From Bordetella parapertussis (GTDB taxonomy: Bacteria; Acidobacteriota; Terriglobia; Bryobacterales; Bryobacteraceae): a stretch of DNA of 64,000 bases. Shown piece by piece: positions 45,644-53,359 of the stretch (position 1 is its first letter; each line of letters begins with the position of its first letter). The notes beneath the pieces were generated by a model. That model was not told where the DNA came from. It was given only the letters and a program-made list of their open reading frames with translations, and did not search any database. A program made the translations under genes and the position numbers. The stretch lies in NCBI GenBank assembly GCA_943328975.2, contig CALQCC020000008.1:62001-126000 (forward strand), written 5' to 3'.

Positions 45644-46630
45644 CTAGCGGTTCGTATTTTCCGGCACTGTGATGTGTTGAATGCGGAACGGCGAGGTGGG
45701 CTGCTTCGGGTCTACATCTACGCGTACCCAATGGGCCTCGGTTTCGCCAGGGACTTCCAGCCGGAAGAAATTGTCGATCAAGCGTTTATCGCTGGTCCGC
45801 ACGAGCGGTTGATCGAAGCGGAAGAAGTGGGAATCGCCGTGGATCGCGAGCACCGGTTTCCCAAATGAGATCGATTCGTCTTCCATCGCGCGCAGCGTGT
45901 CTTTAAAGCCTGCCGTTGGCTCCGCGTGTCCATCGGGCACTAAGGGGAATAAGGGGTCCGCTTGAAAGGCGAGCACCACGCTCCCGAACTTATTTTCTTT
46001 GGCCACGGTAAACGCGGCCCGCATCCACTCGATGGTGGCTCGATTGCGAGCGGCATACTCTGCGTCATTCGCTGCGTTACGCCCCAGGTTGTTGTTGCTT
46101 CCGATCACATGCACGGTCACGAACAACACGTTCCCTTGGGCCCACACGGCGTTTTCCCGGAAGGGCGCACTTTGCTGGATCAGGCGTAGCTTCTTCTTGC
46201 CAAACGATTCGTCGGTAGAGAAGAAGACCTTGCGAACTTGAGCCAATCGCTCCAACGGATCGTAGCCGCCGTCAGCGGGGCGATGGCAATCGGTCCAATC
46301 GTTGTCGCCTGGCGTGAGAATCATAGGACGCAGGAATAGATTGAAGCCGCGTAATCGATCCGCGAAGAGGTCATCGCTACAGTGCGAAGATCCGCTCTTG
46401 ATGTCGCCCACGTGAATGGCGAAGCGCAATCCTTTCGCCGCGTTGATGGATTCTACCAGCGCGGGCCATTTGCGCTCGCCGTCTTCGCCGTATTGCTGAT
46501 CTCCGATGGCTGCGAATGAGAATGCCTGGGTGGAAGGCCGCAGCTCCTTCTTCATGCGATTCACCACCGACGTGTCGATCTGCGCGGCCAGAGGTAGAGC
46601 GGCCAGGATAAGCAACGCGAGGCGGCGCAC
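45644..46630 (-). CDS. Secreted calcineurin-like metallophosphoesterase
   Basis: 328 residues from a GTG at 46630, two bases after the stop of the DinB-like gene. The N-terminus RRLALLILAALPLAAQ is a signal peptide; the open frame further upstream to 47020 only shadows the previous gene. Metal-site motifs are in order: GDQQYG, HVGDIKSG, TPGDNDWTDCH and the final GDSHFFRFDQP. Two Cys pairs (SHCSDD, TDCHRP) may be linked in the periplasm. The substrate is unknown. LmbE-type deacetylase follows after 67 bases on the same strand. Confidence 0.83.
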   Translation of the reverse strand: MRRLALLILAALPLAAQIDTSVVNRMKKELRPSTQAFSFAAIGDQQYGEDGERKWPALVESINAAKGLRFAIHVGDIKSGSSHCSDDLFADRLRGFNLFLRPMILTPGDNDWTDCHRPADGGYDPLERLAQVRKVFFSTDESFGKKKLRLIQQSAPFRENAVWAQGNVLFVTVHVIGSNNNLGRNAANDAEYAARNRATIEWMRAAFTVAKENKFGSVVLAFQADPLFPLVPDGHAEPTAGFKDTLRAMEDESISFGKPVLAIHGDSHFFRFDQPLVRTSDKRLIDNFFRLEVPGETEAHWVRVDVDPKQPTSPFRIQHITVPENTNR

Positions 46631-46632
46631 GG

Positions 46633-47154
46633 CTAGTTTCCTACGGCGACGCGAGTCTCGCGGATCTGCGCCGCATGTCGGCGCGCGTGGCCGGTCAGCA
46701 CGTGCATCAGTTCGGACCCGTTCATTTCCCCAAACCGAGCGTGTGCGACTTTTACCGAGTACAGCTCGGTTCCCCGGGCTCGGGCGATTTGTGCCGTCCG
46801 GTCGCGGGCCTCGTTGAAGGCGTCCACGGCAGCCGCGAGAGTTGCGAAGCGCCCAGCGGGGACAACCGCCTCCGGAGCCTGCACCTTGGTGGAGCGATCC
46901 ATAATCATCCCGAACAGACGCCCTTCCTTTTCGGCGTCCGGCTGCGGGGTCGGATGCACTTCGCCGGTGGTGAGCCAGCCGAGGAAGCGATCTTCTACCG
47001 TGACGATATGCTCCAGGCATTCCAGCACGGACCAGCGATCCGGGGCAGGCTTGGTTGCCGCAGCCTCATCCGAAAGATCTCGTACAGAAACAAGAACGTC
47101 CTGACGGCCATCTTCGAGGAGGGCGATCAGGACGTTGTCATGTGGGGATTCCAT
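46633..47154 (-). CDS. DinB-like four-helix metal-binding protein
   Basis: A 173-residue helical protein of the DinB/YfiT superfamily. The metal-ligand histidines are at LEHIVTVEDRF (first His) and in LTGHARRHAAQI (two His near the C-terminus), the characteristic 3-His layout. PDRWSVLECLEHI matches the family's usual opening. Members include thiol-dependent transferases using bacillithiol or mycothiol; which thiol applies here is not known. It opens a minus-strand run of genes down to 39934 and abuts the metallophosphoesterase (2 bases). Confidence 0.82.
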   Translation of the reverse strand: MESPHDNVLIALLEDGRQDVLVSVRDLSDEAAATKPAPDRWSVLECLEHIVTVEDRFLGWLTTGEVHPTPQPDAEKEGRLFGMIMDRSTKVQAPEAVVPAGRFATLAAAVDAFNEARDRTAQIARARGTELYSVKVAHARFGEMNGSELMHVLTGHARRHAAQIRETRVAVGN

Positions 47155-47188
47155 CCCCTTAGTTTAATCCCCGACTATTACATTCCGG

Positions 47189-50100
47189 TTAGAACGTAAT
47201 GCGAGCCACCATGGTGCCGTTGCGCGGGGAGATGATCGGCGGACCGCCGACGCCGCCGAGCTGCACCGGATTCAACCAGCCGAAGCCGGAAGAGGTGGTG
47301 CCGTTGGGACGGAAGGCCTGAATCGCTTTGGCGTTGTTCGCTGTCGGGTTGTTCCAGAACGCGCGGTTGAAGATGTTGCCGAATTCCGCGCGGATGTTGA
47401 GGGCAACGCGCTCGCTGAGACGGAACGTGCGACCGAAGTTCATCGATTCATTCGGACGGCGTTGATAGCGGTAGTCGGTGTAGTAGGCCGGAGCGGAGCT
47501 AAACCGTCCATTCTGCGGATCGGTCCAAGCGGCCGAGTTTAGCAGGAAGGTCTTCTGCGGATCGTAGCAGTGGCAGTTCGGGTCTTTCGTGAACAACGGC
47601 TGTCCAGGGACGCGTTCCGCGAACGTGCTCTGGAAGATCATGTTCTGCAGCGACGGGTTGTTCTGCGCGGTGGGCACGGGGATCGGTTGGCCGCTCTGGT
47701 AGACCAGGACGACCGCGTAGGTCCAATCCGAAAGCGCCTGACGGACAATCACGTTTCCAGTTTGCAGCCGCGGCGTTTGATAGTTGGCCGAGATGATGAA
47801 CTGGAACGGAATGTCGAAGCTCGACAGATACTTGTTCAGGCCACGGTTGTAGACGTCGTTGAAAACGGCGCTGCCGGTGGTGCCGGGATTCGGTTCGCGT
47901 TCGGAGCCATTCGCCAAGCCGCGCGCCCAAGTGAAGGTGCTGGTGGCGGAGAGGCCATGCGAGAGACGCTTGGTCGCTTTCATCTGCAGCGAGTCATACC
48001 AGGTCTTGCCCAGCGGAGCCCAATAGGTGTTGATGGTGGTGTACTGCGGGAACGGCCGCAAGGACTGTGCCACGGTTTGTGCGGTGGGGAAAGTCCCGTA
48101 GGGGCGACCGAAGCCACGTTGTTGGGCAGCCGCGGAACTCACGAAGCCGGAGAGAATCGTGCGGTCCGCTGCGTTGTCCATGTTGAGTCCGGCGGCGGCG
48201 ATGCGAGAGAGCGGTGTCGCGTTGAAGTTGACCAGGCCAGGAGCCTGCCACCACACGCCGCGGTTGGCGACGTAGGAAGCTTCAATCACGAGGTTCGAAC
48301 TCAGCTCGCGCTGTACGCCGATGGACCATTGATACTGTCGAGCCGGCCGGCCGGCGTTCTGGTCCATGAAGACGGGACCCACACCAGGCGTCGGGGAGGA
48401 CGTCGGATACTGAGCCGCGTTATATGTAGGCCAAGACGGCGGTAGGAAGCTGGACGGAATACCGTTGGCAAGCGTGGTGACCGGTGTGCCAAAGGTAGGG
48501 CTGTTGTTGGTGGCGGACGATCCCGCCAAGCCGCCAGCCGAGTTGTTGTGCTGCGCCGTACCGGAGTAGACGATACCGAAACCGGCGCGAACGACGGTCT
48601 TCGAGTCGTACTGATAGGCCAGACCCAAGCGCGGTCCGAAGCCCGCGGCGTAGTTATGAGCGAGGTTGCAATTGCAGCGTCCGGCGCCATTGCCGTCGTA
48701 CACTGCCGCACCCAAAACTCCGAGCACGGGTTGAATCGTGGTGGGCGAAAAGAACGGAGCGCGACCGTACTGCTCACGCAAGTAGGTGGAGTAGTCGTAG
48801 CGCAGGCCGTAATCAAAGGTCAGCTTGCGGGTAATCTTCCAGGTATCTTGCACGAACAGTCCGAGCTGCTTCTTGCCCAGTCGAGGGTTGGTCATGTTCG
48901 CGATCGTCACCGAGTTTACTTGGCCCAGCAGGAAGCTGGCATAGCCAAAGCCGACGTTCGCGCCGCCGACCGCAGTGTTCTGGAACGGTTGTCCCGTCTC
49001 TGCTTGAGAGAAGGTGTAGGCTCCGTCGGTGTTGGCCACCGAATCCACGGGGTAACCTTCGGTGCGGAATTCCGATCCGAACTTGTAAGAGTGGTTGCCG
49101 CGGACCCAGCTCAAGCTTGCATTGAAGGTGGGGCTCTGGGTAACGTTGCGCGTTCCCGCGGCGGAGCCAATGTTCTTGATGCCGCCTGTGCCGTTGCCGG
49201 CCAACATTCCTGACATCGGCGAGAAGAAGCGATGCGTGGTGCCACCCTTCAGGCCCAATTGCTTCTCGACGTCGTAGCTGGTTTCCGCACCAGCGGTGGT
49301 CACTGAGGGCACGTAGAAGTTCGTCTCACGATAGCCTGCTCCCAAATGCAGCAGCATGGTCGGCGACAAGGTGTGATCGTAGTTCAAGCGGTACAGCGGA
49401 GCCGGGGCAAAGGTTCCGATGGCCGTCGTGATCGGATCGGGCAAGCCGTCGGATTGTCCCAGGGTCGGCGAGATCGCGCTGGTGGTGTTCGTACGCTGCC
49501 AGAAGAAGCTCAGCTTACCCTTCGAGCCGATGTTGTGATCCAACTTCAACGACGGGATCGAAGTGATGCGCGAGCTCGGATAGGAGTTGATATAGTTGTC
49601 GACCAACGCATTGGCCAGCGGCCCCTGCGGGTTGGGGAATAGATTCTGAACTTTCACTGCAACCGGGTCGAAACGCGAAACCGGGATCTTGTTGCCCGGG
49701 AACTGCGAGCGCACTTGCGCGCCTGCGATGGTCTGCACGTTGAGCGGGTCGTAAATCATGCCTTCGATCATGGTGCCGCCCAAGCGGTCCGGTCCGATGG
49801 TGCGAGCGTTGATTGAGGGAATCGCGGTGGTGAAGTCGCCCACGCGATAGGCCGCGGTCGGGACCGTCTGGCGTTGGCCGTTCACTTGAATCGTCTCGCG
49901 GAACTGTTCCCAGTTAAAGAAGAAGAAGGTCTTGTCGGTGCCGTTGTAGACTTTCGGAATCTTGATCGGCCCGCCAAAGGTGAAGCCGTAATCGTTGCGG
50001 CGCTGCGCCGGGCGCAAGTTGCCGCCGGCACCGTTGTCGGTGAAGGGCGTGCCTGCGTTAATCGCTTCGTTCACCAGGTATTCGTAGCCGCTACCGCTGA

Positions 50101-50848
50101 AGCGATTCTTGCCCGACTTCATGGTGATGTTGACGTAGCCGCCGCCCGCTTGGCCGTACTCGGCCGCGTAGTTGCTGGTCTGCACCGCGAGTTCTTCGAT
50201 GGCGTCCACGCCCGGCTGATTCTGCGCCGCGGTGCCCGGGGTGCCGGTGTTCATGGCTTCCTGGCCTTCAATGCGATACGACTGCGTGTTGCTGGGCGCG
50301 CCGTTGATGCGGACGTCGGAGTTCGGAGCCCAGTAGGTTCCAGGGATCAGGCGCAACACCGCGTTCGGGTTGCGAATGCCGGAACTGCCGGCGTTGGTGC
50401 TGCCGACGCCGAGGATTGGCAACGTGTTCATGCTGTTCGCCGTGACGTTGTGGCTGAGTTCGCCGCTTTCCGTCTTGAGCAACGAAGCTTGATCGGTGAC
50501 TGTGATGGATTCCGCAGCGGAGCCGACTTCCAGTGCTACGTCGACGCGGATGGTCTGCGCAACTTGCACCGCCAACGGGCTGCGGTTGTATTGCTTGAAG
50601 CCAGGGGCAGAGACTTGCAGTTCGTAGTTGCCGACCGGCAACTGACCTACAGTGTAGTTGCCCGTTTCCGAAGTGGCCGACGGGTACAGCGCCGCTGTTC
50701 CCATATTTCGGATTTGGATGGTTGCGTTGGCGACCACGGCGCCGGCCGGGTCGACCACTGTTCCTGTAATCGTTCCACGATCGCCCTGTGCGAACGCGGA
50801 AATCGACAGTCCTAAAGCAAAACACAACGCCAGAATTCTTGTACGCAT
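47189..50848 (-). CDS. Oar-type TonB-dependent receptor (second copy)
   Basis: 1219 residues, with AAGGGGG 5 bases before the ATG at 50848 and signal peptide MRTRILALCFALGLSISAFA. The N-terminal regulatory-like domain (GTITGTVVDPAGAVVANATI, LPVGNYELQVSAPGFKQY) is followed by the plug (AAEYGQAGGGYVNITMKSGK) and a barrel closing with GTMVARITF. It is clearly paralogous to the receptor at 23073, same plan and length. It stands alone, with a beta-barrel gene 100 bases upstream on the same strand. Ligand unknown. Confidence 0.9.
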   Translation of the reverse strand: MRTRILALCFALGLSISAFAQGDRGTITGTVVDPAGAVVANATIQIRNMGTAALYPSATSETGNYTVGQLPVGNYELQVSAPGFKQYNRSPLAVQVAQTIRVDVALEVGSAAESITVTDQASLLKTESGELSHNVTANSMNTLPILGVGSTNAGSSGIRNPNAVLRLIPGTYWAPNSDVRINGAPSNTQSYRIEGQEAMNTGTPGTAAQNQPGVDAIEELAVQTSNYAAEYGQAGGGYVNITMKSGKNRFSGSGYEYLVNEAINAGTPFTDNGAGGNLRPAQRRNDYGFTFGGPIKIPKVYNGTDKTFFFFNWEQFRETIQVNGQRQTVPTAAYRVGDFTTAIPSINARTIGPDRLGGTMIEGMIYDPLNVQTIAGAQVRSQFPGNKIPVSRFDPVAVKVQNLFPNPQGPLANALVDNYINSYPSSRITSIPSLKLDHNIGSKGKLSFFWQRTNTTSAISPTLGQSDGLPDPITTAIGTFAPAPLYRLNYDHTLSPTMLLHLGAGYRETNFYVPSVTTAGAETSYDVEKQLGLKGGTTHRFFSPMSGMLAGNGTGGIKNIGSAAGTRNVTQSPTFNASLSWVRGNHSYKFGSEFRTEGYPVDSVANTDGAYTFSQAETGQPFQNTAVGGANVGFGYASFLLGQVNSVTIANMTNPRLGKKQLGLFVQDTWKITRKLTFDYGLRYDYSTYLREQYGRAPFFSPTTIQPVLGVLGAAVYDGNGAGRCNCNLAHNYAAGFGPRLGLAYQYDSKTVVRAGFGIVYSGTAQHNNSAGGLAGSSATNNSPTFGTPVTTLANGIPSSFLPPSWPTYNAAQYPTSSPTPGVGPVFMDQNAGRPARQYQWSIGVQRELSSNLVIEASYVANRGVWWQAPGLVNFNATPLSRIAAAGLNMDNAADRTILSGFVSSAAAQQRGFGRPYGTFPTAQTVAQSLRPFPQYTTINTYWAPLGKTWYDSLQMKATKRLSHGLSATSTFTWARGLANGSEREPNPGTTGSAVFNDVYNRGLNKYLSSFDIPFQFIISANYQTPRLQTGNVIVRQALSDWTYAVVLVYQSGQPIPVPTAQNNPSLQNMIFQSTFAERVPGQPLFTKDPNCHCYDPQKTFLLNSAAWTDPQNGRFSSAPAYYTDYRYQRRPNESMNFGRTFRLSERVALNIRAEFGNIFNRAFWNNPTANNAKAIQAFRPNGTTSSGFGWLNPVQLGGVGGPPIISPRNGTMVARITF

Positions 50849-50948
50849 CTTGACCCCCTTGAAGCCCCTCAGGCGCTAGTTAAAACGCCACGAATATCGC
50901 TTGCGACGATACCTCGTATTCGAGGCTAAAGTCAAGGATGCCAATCGG

Positions 50949-51728
50949 CTAGAAGTCTTTTGAGAACCCGATTTGGAGCCCGGTTTTGGGCGCTCCGGAG
51001 AACCAACCCGCCATGACGCCAAAGTCGATGGTGAGGCCCTGTTGCACCGTAAACTTTCCGCCCACCTGAGCCTGCATCAGGGCTTTGCCCAGCACCGTGC
51101 CCTGCCGCGCTGCGCTGCCGTTCATCTCGGCGCCCAAGAGCAAGCGAGGGTGCACATCCTTTGTGATGGATCCGCTGCCAATGTAGACGAGGCCTTTCGC
51201 GCGCAAGCCGACCACGCCTGTCAAAGTGTTCCCAGAAAACACCGCGCCGTTATTTACGCGCAGGGTCCACAGCCCCAGCGTCTTTTGCACAACCGAGTTG
51301 CACCCGTAATCCGCAATTCCCGACCCCAGTTGCTTCTGTGGGTTTCCGGTGGGCGTTTCAATTGCGCAACTCAGGGTGATGGCGGGAATGCCGTCCTCGG
51401 AATCCTCTGGATGCAGACGCAGCTTGAAGGTGAGGTTGAAGTCGCCTTTGCCGATCGTGGTCGGTGTGAGTTGTTGATACAGGCCGATGAGCGGGCCGTC
51501 CATGCCGATTTCGAAATTCTGCGTGAGTCCGTAGTTAAGCTGGAATACCGTAGTGTTCTGCTTAGTCACCGGCAGAGCGGAGCGTTGCAACCACGATTGC
51601 TGGTTGCTGATCTCCATGTGGAAGCGATGCCGCGTGGTGACATCCGCGTCATCGGTAAAAAAAGGCTGCTGCGCAAGCGCGGCGGAGCAGAGCACTGCGC
51701 CGAGAATGCCGATTCGATGGATCCGCAG
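50949..51728 (-). CDS. Outer-membrane beta-barrel protein, probable non-ATG start
   Basis: A barrel of about 260 residues ending GLQIGFSKDF, of the type annotated as transporter or phenol-degradation MetA-like. The first conventional start, GTG at 51695, would leave an export signal of only 8 residues (MLCSAALAQ). The frame upstream supplies a proper one: LRIHRIGILGAVLCSAALAQ. A CTG at 51728 follows GGAG by 5 bases and lies 2 bases after the ankyrin gene stop, so I take it as the likely start by translational coupling; an ATT or ATC nearby is also possible. NTTVFQLNYGLTQNFEIGMD is a typical strand pair. Confidence 0.65.
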   Translation of the reverse strand: MRIHRIGILGAVLCSAALAQQPFFTDDADVTTRHRFHMEISNQQSWLQRSALPVTKQNTTVFQLNYGLTQNFEIGMDGPLIGLYQQLTPTTIGKGDFNLTFKLRLHPEDSEDGIPAITLSCAIETPTGNPQKQLGSGIADYGCNSVVQKTLGLWTLRVNNGAVFSGNTLTGVVGLRAKGLVYIGSGSITKDVHPRLLLGAEMNGSAARQGTVLGKALMQAQVGGKFTVQQGLTIDFGVMAGWFSGAPKTGLQIGFSKDF

Positions 51729-51730
51729 AC

Positions 51731-53314
51731 CTACTCCACGATTCCTTGCTTGGCCATCGCCTCACGCAGCATCTTCGCCGCGTTGGGGAATTCCTTGTAG
51801 GCGTTCGCCATGAAGATACCCTTGGTCATCATCAGCGGCGTCCAGCCCAACTGGTTCTTCGCGTCCAGCTTCGCGCCTTGGTCGATCAGGTACTGCAGGA
51901 TCGATAACTGATTCGAGATGACGGCGCCGTGCAGCGCGGTCATGCCGTTGAAACGCGGGTCTCCGATGCCCAGGTCCACCAGTTTGTCGATGTTGGTCGG
52001 ATAGGTCTTCAGCGTGAACTCCGCGCTGCCTTCCATCTCATACTTGCCGAAATCCGTCACCGCGTTGATATTCTGGCCCACTTGCAGAGCTAGCTTGACG
52101 GCTTCCAAACGTTCGGCTTCGGGAACACCGGTATAAGGGCCGGGGGTCTCACCTTCGTAGTAGTCCAGACCGGCGGCGGCCATCAACGGAGTGACGCCAT
52201 GAATGCTCGGGATCTTGCCATCCGCGCCGTACTGCAACAGGATCTTCATCAAAGGAGCATCGCCGTTGCGCGCCGCGTTAAAAAACGGCGTCGTTCCGTT
52301 GAAGCTCAAATAGTGCCGACCCAGCGGGATGCTCGGCGGAGCTTTCGTCGTGCCCAGGCCCTTGGTGAAACGGATCTCTTTCCATTCCACTCGCTTGTTC
52401 GGATTCGCGCCTTTCTCCAATAACTTCTTCGCCAGTTCCAGCCCGGTCACGTTGCCGCTCGGCTTGGGCGGACCTTCCGGATCTTCGGCCAACGCGGCCG
52501 CTTCCCACGGCGCACCCGGCTTGCGCATCCACGCGAGCGAATGCAGAGCGGAGCCGCGCGGGTCCACTGCGTTGGGATCCGCACCCAAGTCCAGCAATTC
52601 CGATGCGACATCGAAGTAGCCGTTCACGATCGCCATGTTGAGCACGCCCGAACCATCCGGAGCCGTCTCGTTGATGCTCGATCCGTGCGCCAGCAGGACC
52701 TTGGCCGCTTCCATGTGCCGGTTGCGAACCGCGAACAGAAACGCCGTGTAGCCGCCCTTCGACTTCAACTTGGCATCGCCGCCGAATTCCACCAATTGGG
52801 CCACGGCCTTCGCGTTGCCCTCGCCCGCAGCGAACATCAGTGCGGTTTGTCCCTTATAGGGTTCGACCGCGTTCACCTTCGCGCCGCGTTGGATCAGGAG
52901 CTTCACTGCGTCCGGATTTCCGTTGAGCGCAGCGGTCATCAAAATCGTTTGCCCTTCGTTCGAGGTGCCGTTGGCATCCGCGCCCGCGTCCAGCATGCGC
53001 GCGATCATCTTAGCGTTGCCGTTCTGCGCCGCCAAAGATAGGGGAGTCACATTGAAGCGAGTCTTAACGTCCACCTTCGCGCCCGCGGCCATCAATGCCG
53101 CGACAATCTCGTCGTTATTCCGTTGCGCAGCCCAATGCAACGCCGTCGATCCATCGGGATCCGCTGCTGCTACCGGCGCGCCCTTTGCGAGTGCGGCCTT
53201 CACGGCAGTGAGGTTCTCCGACTTCACGGCATCAAGTAATCGAGTCTCTGCTAACGTCGCGGCGAAGCAACTGGAAGCGATCAGCAGGGCGGCAGTAGAT
53301 AGGCGTAGTTGCAT
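51731..53314 (-). CDS. Exported ankyrin-repeat protein
   Basis: 527 residues with a signal peptide (MQLRLSTAALLIASSCFA). I prefer the ATG at 53314, 11 bases after AGGAG, over the GTG at 53326 that overlaps it. Roughly ten ankyrin repeats cover the chain, e.g. DGSTALHWAAQRNNDEIVAA, NVTPLSLAAQNGNAKMIARM, EGQTILMTAALNGNPDAVKL, with longer insertions at about 280-340. Periplasmic ankyrin proteins act as binding scaffolds; the partner here may be the outer-membrane protein encoded 2 bases downstream. It is divergent from the DUF1592 gene. Confidence 0.85.
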   Translation of the reverse strand: MQLRLSTAALLIASSCFAATLAETRLLDAVKSENLTAVKAALAKGAPVAAADPDGSTALHWAAQRNNDEIVAALMAAGAKVDVKTRFNVTPLSLAAQNGNAKMIARMLDAGADANGTSNEGQTILMTAALNGNPDAVKLLIQRGAKVNAVEPYKGQTALMFAAGEGNAKAVAQLVEFGGDAKLKSKGGYTAFLFAVRNRHMEAAKVLLAHGSSINETAPDGSGVLNMAIVNGYFDVASELLDLGADPNAVDPRGSALHSLAWMRKPGAPWEAAALAEDPEGPPKPSGNVTGLELAKKLLEKGANPNKRVEWKEIRFTKGLGTTKAPPSIPLGRHYLSFNGTTPFFNAARNGDAPLMKILLQYGADGKIPSIHGVTPLMAAAGLDYYEGETPGPYTGVPEAERLEAVKLALQVGQNINAVTDFGKYEMEGSAEFTLKTYPTNIDKLVDLGIGDPRFNGMTALHGAVISNQLSILQYLIDQGAKLDAKNQLGWTPLMMTKGIFMANAYKEFPNAAKMLREAMAKQGIVE

Positions 53315-53359
53315 GCAGGAATGCACTCCTCTTCTTTCGATATATAATAGCAGAGGCTT

